Source: Verrucomicrobiota bacterium (GTDB taxonomy: Bacteria > Verrucomicrobiota > Verrucomicrobiia > Limisphaerales > CAIQOK01). Taken from it: DNA of 6,426 nt. Shown here piece by piece: positions 1 to 6,146 of the stretch. The translations under genes were made by a program, and so were the position numbers. Numbering within the stretch: position 1 is the stretch's first letter; the number at the start of each line of letters is the position of its first letter. Location of the stretch: assembly GCA_025363535.1 (NCBI GenBank), contig JANYDP010000273.1, positions 1 through 6,426 of the forward strand, given 5' to 3'. A model generated the notes under the pieces. That model saw only the letters and a program-made list of their open reading frames with translations, was not told the origin of the DNA and did no database searches.

Positions 1-482
1 CAGTAATCAATCATCTCCTGCCGACCGGGAAATTCGCTGCGATAGCGTTCGTCACGCCACGGGGCGATGACCTGTAAATCCGGCGCGAGCGCGGCGGCGG
101 TGAGTTCGAAACGGACTTGGTCGTTGCCCTTGCCCGTCGCACCGTGCGCGATGGCGTCGGCTTTTTCTTTGCGGGCGATTTCCACCATGCGCTTGGCGAT
201 GAGCGGGCGTGCGATGCTCGTGCCTAGAAAGTATTGGCCCTCGTAAATCGCCCCGGCGCGGAGCATCGGATAGATGAAGTCCTTGGCGAATTCTTCCTGC
301 AAGTTATAAATGTAAATCTTGGACGCGCCAGTGTTGATGGCTTTCTTTTCGAGGCCGTCGAGTTCTTCTTCCTGTCCGATGTCGGCGCAGAAGCCGATCA
401 TCTCGGCGTTGTATTTTTCCTTGATCCAGGACATCAGCACCGAGGTGTCGAGTCCGCCCGAGTAAGCGAGAACAATTTTCAT
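1..482 (-). CDS. argG: Argininosuccinate synthase, N-terminal part (gene runs off the left edge)
   Basis: This enzyme joins citrulline and aspartate, using ATP, to make argininosuccinate in the cytoplasm (the penultimate step of arginine synthesis). The 160 visible residues begin MKIVLAYSGGLDTSVL, with the family's ATP-binding P-loop SGGLDTS at residues 8-14. They continue with GTSIARP at 87-93 and the nucleotide/substrate-binding stretch GATGKGNDQVRFE at 114-126. All are hallmark ArgG motifs in the expected order. Family members are about 400-450 residues, so roughly 40% is present; the reading frame is open to position 1. The ATG at 480-482 is chosen because the P-loop normally follows the start by only a few residues. 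No Shine-Dalgarno sequence precedes it. The gene points the same way as pldA, 162 bp downstream of it, and probably has its own promoter. Identification is secure; the C-terminal part cannot be judged. Confidence 0.97.
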   Translation of the reverse strand, partial: MKIVLAYSGGLDTSVLMSWIKEKYNAEMIGFCADIGQEEELDGLEKKAINTGASKIYIYNLQEEFAKDFIYPMLRAGAIYEGQYFLGTSIARPLIAKRMVEIARKEKADAIAHGATGKGNDQVRFELTAAALAPDLQVIAPWRDERYRSEFPGRQEMIDY

Positions 483-490
483 GCGGGCAG

Positions 491-519
491 ATTAAAGCGG
501 CAAAACGGCGGCTACGCAA
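491..519 (-). promoter_or_regulatory. Candidate sigma-70-type promoter of argG
   Basis: On the minus strand a TTGCGT hexamer (519-514, 3 of 6 matches to the -35 consensus) and a TTTAAT hexamer (496-491, 5 of 6 to the -10 consensus) are separated by exactly 17 bp. Transcription would begin around 484, only a base or two before the argG ATG, so the transcript would be leaderless or nearly so. The site lies between the repeat pair and argG, so argG need not depend on read-through from pldA. The call rests on pattern matching alone, and this phylum's promoter consensus may differ. Confidence 0.35.
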
Positions 520-532
520 AGCGGAAATGAAC

Positions 533-557
533 GGAGCGCAGGTTTGTGACCCGCAGC
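533..557 (+). repeat. REP-like palindromic repeat, left copy
   Basis: This 25-bp unit begins GGAGCGC and ends CCGCAGC. It matches the reverse complement of 621-645 at 20 of 25 positions, counted by hand. Inside it, bases 6-12 and 16-22 can pair around a 3-nt loop with one A-C mismatch and one G-T wobble. One pair is C-G in the other copy and G-C here, a compensatory change that argues for a conserved hairpin. It sits 50 bp upstream of the argG start. Whether it is a genome-wide repeat cannot be seen from one window. Confidence 0.6.
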
Positions 558-620
558 CGGTAGGGCGAGGCTACTGACGAGTCGACTCGCGCGGCCGCTC
601 ACCTCACCAATGATGAAGTT

Positions 621-645
621 GCTGCGGCTCATAGAGCCGCGCTCC
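621..645 (-). repeat. REP-like palindromic repeat, right copy (inverted)
   Basis: Read on the minus strand this copy also begins GGAGCGC and ends CCGCAGC. It contains a perfect 7-bp stem with a 3-nt loop (GCGGCTC, ATA, GAGCCGC on the plus strand, 624-640). Its outer end touches the pldA stop codon: base 645 is both the end of the repeat and the last base of TAG. It would form a hairpin at the 3' end of pldA mRNA, but no T-run follows, so it is not a typical intrinsic terminator. Between the two copies (558-620) lie a 12-bp palindrome CGAGTCGACTCG (578-589) and GCGGCCGC (591-598), possibly the remains of a further unit. Confidence 0.65.
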
Positions 646-1892
646 TAACGATACAGCGAGAAGCCGAGGCGGAACACGTCGGAGCGTTGGTTGTAGCGAA
701 GTAGGCTTTCGCCGTAGCCGGTGAAGTATTGCACCTGAAGGTAAAGGCTGAAGCTGCCGACGATTTTCATCATCGGATAAGTGAGATCAAATTGCGCGCT
801 GGAGTTGTTGCCGTTGTGCCCCATGCGACCGAGCGCCGAGAGTTGCAGTCCGCGACGCCAGCCGATGACCGCGCGCAAATCAAAATAGCCGCGGTATTCA
901 TCCAGATCGGGATTGTCGCTGAGCCCACCGATATAACCCCACGCGCGGGGCTGGAGGGTGAGCTGAAAATTATCGTCGCGGCCGAAGACCAGGGTCGGTC
1001 GAAAAAAGATGATGTTCTGGCTGCGCGAATCCACGCCGCCTTTACCGTTCGACTCGTGCTGTGCGCCGCCTTGCAAGTCGAGCCGGAACCAATCCACATC
1101 CTCGCGGCCCACGACGCGATCCCACGAGTAGATAAATGCGGGTTTGTAGCTGGAATCGAAGAATGGCGTGGACCGAGCACTCAAGTCCCAAAGCGAAGTC
1201 TGGGTGTACGCGATGTTAAAACCTTTAAGCGCGGGAGCTTTTCGCGCGAGCCAGCCTATTTCATTCAGCAATTGGTATTTGAAGCTGATCTGAAATTTTG
1301 CATTCGGCGCTTCGTCGCCCGCAATGAAATACATCGGCTCATACGGAGAGATTTGTTGCATAAAAAATCGGCCCGGGTCAAACGGTTTGCCGGCTTCCAT
1401 GGGTTCGGCGTCCTGCACCAGGCGATCGAGCTTGGATTTGTTTTTTGTCTGCGCCGTGCTGGCGACCCAGGGTGTTTCCACGTCCAGCAGGACTTTCCCA
1501 ACGTTCAATCCGGTGAACTCGACGATGACTTTTCCCGCGACGCTGGTTGGAATGGATAACAGGTACTCCCGACGCGCGAATGTACCGGAGGCAATCGTCA
1601 CGCTGCTGGAGCCGCTGTTGGATTGTATCGTAAGCGTGTTGGTAAAAGTCCTGCCTTGGGCGATGATTTTTGCAGTGATGATGTCGGGAAAACTCCACGC
1701 AGCGGTCTGACTGGATGGGTTTAGGACGTTAAGCCAAAAACTTCCTGAACTTCCCGCAACGACGGAAGTGTTCGTAGTGTTTAATGACAAAACAACTTCT
1801 TGGGCGGGTGCGACGGCGGTTGCGGTAATCAGTGAGAGCAGCAGGAACACCCGTAGCGCAAAGGTGACGCATTGTCGCGAATCAAATATCAT
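645..1892 (-). CDS. pldA: Outer-membrane phospholipase A (OMPLA family) with an extra N-terminal beta domain
   Basis: This is a predicted outer-membrane beta-barrel enzyme that hydrolyses acyl chains of phospholipids misplaced in the outer leaflet. The 415 residues start with a signal peptide (hydrophobic stretch about 12-29, likely cleavage after VAPA at 30). A beta-rich Ser/Thr-rich region of about 110 residues (32-140) and a linker follow, then the phospholipase A1 domain (about 183-415). The catalytic set is complete: H279 and S281 in HESNG, and N293. The 2- and 12-residue spacings equal those of E. coli OMPLA H142, S144 and N156. S289 matches calcium-site S152, while R147 is replaced by K284. 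YTQTSLWDLS (229-238), SDNPDLDEYRGY (325-336) and TGYGESLLRYN (391-401) also match the family. E. coli OMPLA has 289 residues and no domain like 32-140. The protein ends in Arg rather than the usual terminal aromatic residue. No Shine-Dalgarno sequence is visible. A TGCTAGCGT extended -10-like match at 1899-1907 would give a leaderless transcript but has no good -35. The gene is divergent from the ABC operon. Confidence 0.93.
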   Translation of the reverse strand: MIFDSRQCVTFALRVFLLLSLITATAVAPAQEVVLSLNTTNTSVVAGSSGSFWLNVLNPSSQTAAWSFPDIITAKIIAQGRTFTNTLTIQSNSGSSSVTIASGTFARREYLLSIPTSVAGKVIVEFTGLNVGKVLLDVETPWVASTAQTKNKSKLDRLVQDAEPMEAGKPFDPGRFFMQQISPYEPMYFIAGDEAPNAKFQISFKYQLLNEIGWLARKAPALKGFNIAYTQTSLWDLSARSTPFFDSSYKPAFIYSWDRVVGREDVDWFRLDLQGGAQHESNGKGGVDSRSQNIIFFRPTLVFGRDDNFQLTLQPRAWGYIGGLSDNPDLDEYRGYFDLRAVIGWRRGLQLSALGRMGHNGNNSSAQFDLTYPMMKIVGSFSLYLQVQYFTGYGESLLRYNQRSDVFRLGFSLYR

Positions 1893-2005
1893 TACCGGAC
1901 GCTAGCAACGCGTGATCTTAATCCCTAATCAATTCGAGAGCGGGAGTTTTCCAAGGCAAGGCGTGGCTTGCTTTTACTTGATAATCCGTCTCATCTTTTG
2001 CCGGT
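1893..2005. promoter_or_regulatory. Divergent promoter region between pldA and the ABC operon
   Basis: This 113-bp spacer must carry the start signals of both pldA (leftward) and the exporter operon (rightward). On the plus strand GATAAT at 1980-1985 matches the -10 consensus at 5 of 6 bases, but no convincing -35 lies 16-18 bp upstream. Where that box would be there is an inverted repeat, 1953-1960 against 1967-1974 (8-bp arms, one G-T wobble, 6-bp spacer GCGTGG). It could be an operator or an RNA hairpin. No ribosome-binding sequence is seen near either start codon. That the region holds promoters follows from gene orientation; the exact sites are uncertain. Confidence 0.4.
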
Positions 2006-2689
2006 ATGTCCGCCAACGCCAACATCGTCACCATCCGCGGCCTGTCGAAGATTTATCGCCAAGGCGAAATCAACGTTACTGCGCTCGACAACATCTCGCT
2101 CGACATCGCGGCGGGTGAATTCCTCGCGCTCATGGGGCCGAGCGGTTCAGGCAAGTCCACGCTGTTGCACATCATCGCGGGCATTGACCGGCCCACGAGC
2201 GGCGAATGTCGCGTGCAGGACATTGACGTCGCCAAACTGAATGAGTCGCAGCTCGCGGACTGGCGGAATCAAAATGTCGGCTTCGTGTTCCAGACGTTCA
2301 ATCTCATCCCGGTGCTGACGGCCTTTGAGAATGTCGAACTGCCGCTGCTGCTCACGCGTCTGAGCCGGGCTGAACGGCGCCAGCAGGTTGAAACCGCGTT
2401 GGAAATTGTGGGCCTCGCCGACCGCGCGAAACATTTGCCGAAGCAACTTTCCGGTGGCCAGGAGCAACGTGTTGCCATCGCGCGCGCGCTCGTCACCGAT
2501 CCGGCGCTGGTGGTGGCTGACGAGCCGACGGGCAATCTCGATTCTCATTCCGCGCAGGAAGTTCTTGGCGTGTTGCGCGCTCTAAGTCAAACGGCTGGCA
2601 AGACCGTGATCATGGTCACGCATGATCCGAAGGCGGCGGCGTTCGGCTCGCGGCAGATTCATCTGGAGAAGGGCGAGCTTTCCAAGTGA
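2006..2689 (+). CDS. ABC exporter ATPase, LolD/MacB type
   Basis: This is the cytoplasmic ATP-hydrolysing subunit of a type VII (mechanotransmission, MacB/LolCDE-like) ABC system, expected to pair with the two permeases encoded next. The 227 residues form a single complete nucleotide-binding domain. They include Walker A GPSGSGKST at 44-52, Q-loop Q96 in FVFQTFNLIP, signature LSGGQ at 148-152, Walker B LVVAD at 168-172 with catalytic E173, D-loop NLDS at 177-180 and switch H206. The FNLIPVLTAFENVELPL stretch (98-114) is typical of LolD, MacB and FtsE-like ATPases. The signature is followed by EQR where QQR is more usual, a minor variation. The ATG at 2006 gives the normal N-terminus for the family; there is no Shine-Dalgarno sequence upstream. 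It is the first gene of the operon and its stop is one base from the next start. The family is certain; the substrate is unknown, so no gene symbol is given. Confidence 0.95.
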   Translation: MSANANIVTIRGLSKIYRQGEINVTALDNISLDIAAGEFLALMGPSGSGKSTLLHIIAGIDRPTSGECRVQDIDVAKLNESQLADWRNQNVGFVFQTFNLIPVLTAFENVELPLLLTRLSRAERRQQVETALEIVGLADRAKHLPKQLSGGQEQRVAIARALVTDPALVVADEPTGNLDSHSAQEVLGVLRALSQTAGKTVIMVTHDPKAAAFGSRQIHLEKGELSK

Positions 2690-2690
2690 G

Positions 2691-3842
2691 ATGAATCTGC
2701 CCACGTTCATCCTCAAGAATGCCCTGCGCAACAAGCGCCGCGCCACGCTTTCGGTTCTCAGCGTGGCCATGAGCTTGTTTCTGCTGGTCACCTTGCAGGT
2801 CGCCTTGCGCGAACTCACCAATCCCATCAACGACGAAAGCTCGAGCCTGCGCATCATCGTGCGCAACAAGGTTTCCCTCGCGCAGCCGCTGCCGGCGCGG
2901 CAGTTGCAGACCATCGAACGCATTCCGGGAGTCGCCGCCGTCACACCCTTCTCCTTCTTTGTCGGGCTTTACAAAGGCGATGAGAAGTTCACCAGTTTCG
3001 CGCAGTTCGCCGTGGATCCACAACGCACCCTGCCGCTGATCAACGACGCCAACGGGCTGACCAAGGAACAACTCGACGCCTGGATCGCCGACCGCACCAC
3101 CTGCATCCTTGGCAAGATGACGGCCGATCGTTACGGCCTGAAGATGGGTGACCGGATGCAGTTCACCGGCCAGATTTATCCGTGCGATCTGGAGTTGAAA
3201 ATTGTCGGCATCTATTCCGGCACGGCGGATGACCGCAACCTGATGTTCCACCAAAAGTATCTCGACGAGGCGTTGGGAAATCCCGGCACAGTGGGAACGT
3301 GGTGGGTGCTGGCGGCGTCCATCGCCGACGCCCCGCTCGTCACCGACCGCATCAACAAGGCCTTCGCCAATTCCAGCGCCGAGGTGCGCGCGGAATCGGA
3401 ACGCGCCTTCGTGCTGGGCTTCGTTTCGATGTGGGCGAACATCAAGACGCTCATCGGCGGCATCAGCATCGTGGTGGTGTTCGCGTTGATCCTCGTCACC
3501 GTCAGCACCATGAGCATGGCCATTCGCGAACGCTTCCGCGAACTCGCCATTTTGAAAGCGATCGGTTTTCGGCGGCGCGATTTGTTCGTGCTGATTCTCG
3601 CCGAGAGCTTCGGCCTGGCGATGTTTGGTGCCATCGTCGGCGCGGGCGGGGCGTGGGTGCTTTATCATCAGCTCGACATCCAGAAAATGACGAACGGCAT
3701 GTTCATCATGTTTGAAGTCACGCCGCAGATGATGGGGCTGGCGTTCGCGGTGGCGGCGGCGCTGGGCCTGCTGTCGGCGGTGCTGCCGATGATCAATGTC
3801 GCGCGTACCAGCGTGGTGCAGGGACTCAAAACCCTCGACTAA
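2691..3842 (+). CDS. FtsX/MacB-type ABC transporter permease, first subunit
   Basis: This inner-membrane permease has the FtsX fold, and 383 residues is close to the roughly 400 of LolC/LolE. A short cytoplasmic N-terminus (FILKNALRNKRRATLSV, 6-22) leads into TM1 (about 20-38). A large periplasmic domain (about 40-248, MacB_PCD-like) follows. Then come TM2 (about 251-274), the charged coupling segment AIRERFRELAILKAIGFRRRDL (277-298, which should contact the ATPase), TM3 (about 299-325) and TM4 (about 346-368). The ATG at 2691 is preferred to the in-frame ATG at 2622. The upstream 23 codons overlap the ATPase gene and give an implausible arginine-rich leader, whereas NLPTFILKNALRNKRR is a normal permease start. 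Only one base separates it from the ATPase stop, implying translational coupling. It has no ATPase domain, unlike true MacB, so this is a split system. It probably forms a heterodimer with the following permease. Confidence 0.92.
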   Translation: MNLPTFILKNALRNKRRATLSVLSVAMSLFLLVTLQVALRELTNPINDESSSLRIIVRNKVSLAQPLPARQLQTIERIPGVAAVTPFSFFVGLYKGDEKFTSFAQFAVDPQRTLPLINDANGLTKEQLDAWIADRTTCILGKMTADRYGLKMGDRMQFTGQIYPCDLELKIVGIYSGTADDRNLMFHQKYLDEALGNPGTVGTWWVLAASIADAPLVTDRINKAFANSSAEVRAESERAFVLGFVSMWANIKTLIGGISIVVVFALILVTVSTMSMAIRERFRELAILKAIGFRRRDLFVLILAESFGLAMFGAIVGAGGAWVLYHQLDIQKMTNGMFIMFEVTPQMMGLAFAVAAALGLLSAVLPMINVARTSVVQGLKTLD

Positions 3843-3843
3843 C

Positions 3844-5007
3844 ATGGCGCTACCGCTCAATTACAGCTTCCGCAATGCGCTCGTCCGCTGGCGTTCGACC
3901 ATCGCGACGGTGCTGGGCATCGCGCTCGTCGTTTTCGTTTTCGTGCTGCTGCAATCGCTCGCGGCGGGAATCGAGAAAAGCAGCGGCAACACCGGCGACC
4001 CGCGCAACATTCTGGTCGTGCGCAAAGGCGCGACCGCTGAATCGGCGAGCCTCATTTCACGCCAGACGCTGACGGACCTCCGTTACTTCGAGGAGATCGC
4101 GCGCAACGAAAAAGATGAGCCGATTATTTCCGCCGACGTGCTGGTGCTGGCGAATCTGCCGCGCCGCAACAATGCCGGCGAAGCCAACGTGCTGCTGCGC
4201 GGTGTCATGCCGCGCGGAATGGAACTGCGTCCGCAGGTGAAGCTCACGGCCGGGCGCTGGTTCGAGCCGGGCAAGCGCGAGATCGTGGTTTCAGCCAAGC
4301 TAGCCAAGCGTTTTGCGAACTTTGACATCGGCGATTCTTTCAAGACCGGCAGCGCGACCTTCACGGTCGTCGGCTGGCTCGAAGGCGGCGGCAGTGCGTT
4401 CGATTCCGAATGCTGGCTAGACGCGGATGAATGCCGTTCGACGTTTGAGCGCGACCTGTATTCCAGTTTTCTCATCCGGCCCAGGGACGAAGCGACGGCG
4501 GAAAAATTAATCGCGCGCATCGAGGCGGACCGGCGTTTCAAGCTCAAGGCGGAAAAGGAAGTGGAGTATTACCGCAAGCAGACGATGACCGCCGCGCCGA
4601 TCAAATGGCTCGGCAGCTTCCTGGCGGTGATGATGTCCGTCGGCGCAGTATTCGCCGCGATGAACACGATGTATGCGGCGGTCGGCGCACGCACGCGCGA
4701 GATCGGGACGTTGCGTGTCCTGGGATTTCGCCGTCGCGCAATCGTCACGGCGCTGCTGCTGGAAGGTGGTTTGCTCGCGCTGGCGGGCGGCGTATTAGGT
4801 TGTGCGATTGCTTTTTATTGGAACGGCTATACGACGGCGACGATGGGTATGGAGACGTTCAGCGAGATCGTGTTTGAGTTTCGCGTCACGCCGCAGCTCG
4901 TGACGGAGGGACTCATCTTCGCGGTGGTTGTGGGATTGATCGGAACTTTGTTTCCGGCCATTCGCGCGTCGCGATTGCCGGTGATCGCGGCCCTAAAGTC
5001 AATCTGA
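3844..5007 (+). CDS. FtsX/MacB-type ABC transporter permease, second subunit
   Basis: This is the second inner-membrane permease of the operon, 387 residues. It has the same plan: N-terminal LNYSFRNALVRWRSTIATV (5-23) and TM1 (about 18-40), then a periplasmic domain (about 41-254). TM2 (about 256-279), the coupling segment ARTREIGTLRVLGFRRRAI (282-300), TM3 (about 301-325) and TM4 (about 353-374) follow. REIGTLRVLGFRR is the classic MacB/FtsX motif. The ATG at 3844, one base after the preceding stop, is preferred to the in-frame ATG at 3796. The latter would overlap the first permease by 47 bases and add a 16-residue leader with no membrane or permease character. The two permeases share topology but clearly differ in their periplasmic domains, as LolC and LolE do, so a heterodimer is likely. 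Function beyond export or extraction at the inner membrane cannot be read from the sequence. Confidence 0.92.
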   Translation: MALPLNYSFRNALVRWRSTIATVLGIALVVFVFVLLQSLAAGIEKSSGNTGDPRNILVVRKGATAESASLISRQTLTDLRYFEEIARNEKDEPIISADVLVLANLPRRNNAGEANVLLRGVMPRGMELRPQVKLTAGRWFEPGKREIVVSAKLAKRFANFDIGDSFKTGSATFTVVGWLEGGGSAFDSECWLDADECRSTFERDLYSSFLIRPRDEATAEKLIARIEADRRFKLKAEKEVEYYRKQTMTAAPIKWLGSFLAVMMSVGAVFAAMNTMYAAVGARTREIGTLRVLGFRRRAIVTALLLEGGLLALAGGVLGCAIAFYWNGYTTATMGMETFSEIVFEFRVTPQLVTEGLIFAVVVGLIGTLFPAIRASRLPVIAALKSI

Positions 5008-5014
5008 GCGGCAA

Positions 5015-5056
5015 GGGTTGGCGCACGGAAAGACTTTTGCTAACCTGCGCCAGCCC
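5015..5056 (+). other. Intercistronic stem-loop between the second permease and the fusion-protein gene
   Basis: GGGTTGGCGCA (5015-5025) can pair with TGCGCCAGCCC (5046-5056), giving an 11-bp stem with one G-T wobble and a 20-nt loop. It begins 8 bases after the permease stop and ends 12 bases before the fusion-protein start. No T-run follows, so it is not a standard terminator. It could stabilise or process the polycistronic mRNA, occlude the ribosome, or be a protein-binding inverted repeat, since it brackets a candidate promoter. The pairing is seen directly; the function is inferred. Confidence 0.5.
5018..5046 (+). promoter_or_regulatory. Candidate internal promoter for the membrane-fusion protein gene
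   Basis: TTGGCG at 5018-5023 (4 of 6 to the -35 consensus) is separated by 17 bp from TAACCT at 5041-5046 (T, A and the final T conserved). The -10 is extended by TG at 5038-5039. Transcription would start near 5053, about 16 bases before the ATG. The -35 lies in the left arm of the stem-loop and the -10 at the end of its loop, so a regulator bound to the arms would block it. Prediction is by eye only. Confidence 0.35.
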
Positions 5057-5068
5057 AAAGAACATTTC

Positions 5069-6055
5069 ATGAACGCAGACAAATTAAAATCATTGCAGAT
5101 CGAACGTGGACAAAAGCAACGTCCGACGGGCGTCATTTGGACCATCGTCATCGTGGTGATCGTGGTCACGCTGGGGGCGGTGTATCTGGCGCGGCCCAAA
5201 GGCGGAACGGAGACGCGTACCGTGAAGGCCGGCGCGAAGGCGGAGACCATTGCCACGCCGACCGTTGCCGACAATCTTGCGGTGGCGGCGAGCACCAATG
5301 CGGCACCCGTCTCGGCCAAGGATTCCGTGCTGACCGTCAGCGGCTATATCATCAACCGTGAGCGCATTGAACTCAGCCCGCGTTTCATGGGCGTGGTGAC
5401 TTGGATCGGCGTGAAGAAGGGCGACGCGGTCACGAACGGCCAGGTGGTGGTGCTGTTGGATGACACGGAGTTTAAAGCGCGTCTGCGCCAGGCGGACGGT
5501 GCGGTGGCGAACGCGCAGGCGGCGGTTAGCAAAGCGGAACTGGATTTGGAGCGCGTGAACCAGTTGGCGAAAACGGACATCGCCTCGAAAGAAGCGCAGG
5601 ACAACGCCCGTCTCGCGCTGGATGCCTCGCAGGCGGCGCTCAAGGAGTCCGAAGGCGCACGCTCGGTAGCGCAAACCTACTTGGACTGGTGCGTCATCCG
5701 CTCGCCCATCAACGGTGTGGTGTTGGAAAAATTGGTGAACCCGAATGAACTCGTCACTCCGCAGAGCTTCGGCGGTTTGCGCGGGCCCAGCACGGCGTTG
5801 ATGGCGGTGGCTGATCCGCAGGATTTGCAGGTGGAGATTGATTTGAACGAGGCCGACCTCTCGAAGATTTCGCTGAAACAAAAATGCCGCGTTAGTCCCG
5901 AGGCTTACCCTGACAAAGTTTATGATGGCTACGTGGTGGAGATCGCGCCCGAGGCCAACCGCGCCAAAGGCACGCTGCAAATCAAGGTGCAGATCCAAAA
6001 CCCGGACAAGTTCCTTACGCCGGAACTGAGCGCGAAGGTGGAGTTTTTGAAATAG
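5069..6055 (+). CDS. HlyD/MacA-type periplasmic membrane-fusion protein (efflux adaptor)
   Basis: This protein is anchored in the inner membrane and spans the periplasm, linking the ABC permeases to an outer-membrane channel. The 328 residues comprise a basic cytoplasmic tail and one TM helix (about 22-40). An Ala/Thr-rich linker (about 43-86) follows, then the first half of the lipoyl/biotinyl domain (about 88-131, including GVVTWIGVKKGDAVTNGQ). A coiled-coil hairpin (about 134-205) leads to the second lipoyl half (VIRSPINGVVLEKLV, 209-223) and a beta-barrel domain (about 243-328). It ends soon after the barrel, so the C-terminal membrane-proximal domain of MacA or AcrA is short or absent. 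The ATG at 5069 is chosen because it puts a short basic tail before the TM helix; the in-frame ATG at 5018 would place the stem-loop in coding sequence. No Shine-Dalgarno sequence is seen. It is the last gene of the exporter operon, 61 bp after the second permease. No outer-membrane channel gene is present here. Confidence 0.92.
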   Translation: MNADKLKSLQIERGQKQRPTGVIWTIVIVVIVVTLGAVYLARPKGGTETRTVKAGAKAETIATPTVADNLAVAASTNAAPVSAKDSVLTVSGYIINRERIELSPRFMGVVTWIGVKKGDAVTNGQVVVLLDDTEFKARLRQADGAVANAQAAVSKAELDLERVNQLAKTDIASKEAQDNARLALDASQAALKESEGARSVAQTYLDWCVIRSPINGVVLEKLVNPNELVTPQSFGGLRGPSTALMAVADPQDLQVEIDLNEADLSKISLKQKCRVSPEAYPDKVYDGYVVEIAPEANRAKGTLQIKVQIQNPDKFLTPELSAKVEFLK

Positions 6056-6146
6056 CGGCGGTGTCTGTTCCTCCGTGACGGTTGAAAATTCGCTGTCGTT
6101 TCGGCCGTGATCCGCTATTTTGCGACCTGGATAATCCGCCAATCGC

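Noticed and set aside
234..530. A 98-codon open frame on the plus strand opposite argG
   Set aside because: The minus strand encodes clear argininosuccinate synthase motifs, and the plus-strand product is meaningless.
624..640. A perfect 7-bp stem after the pldA stop as an intrinsic terminator
   Set aside because: No T-run follows on the minus strand, and the hairpin is better explained as part of the inverted repeat pair.
729..1559. A 276-codon open frame on the plus strand opposite pldA
   Set aside because: It is antisense to a gene with an intact catalytic motif set, its protein has no recognisable domain or sensible hydrophobic pattern, and GC-rich codon bias easily keeps the opposite strand open.
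2622..2690. Longer starts for the permeases and adaptor (ATGs at 2622, 3796 and 5018)
   Set aside because: They overlap upstream genes or the intercistronic stem-loop and add leaders without family character. The ATGs at 2691, 3844 and 5069 give tight gene spacing or normal N-termini.
2616..3860. A 414-codon open frame on the minus strand opposite the first permease
   Set aside because: The product is rich in His, Arg, Asp and Gln without any known motif. It mirrors the permease codons and extends across gene boundaries, as shadow frames do.
2006..5007. A macB or lolC/lolD/lolE gene symbol for the ABC genes
   Set aside because: ATPase and permease are not fused as in MacB, and an adaptor is present, unlike LolCDE. 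The sequence alone does not decide the clade, so no symbol was given.
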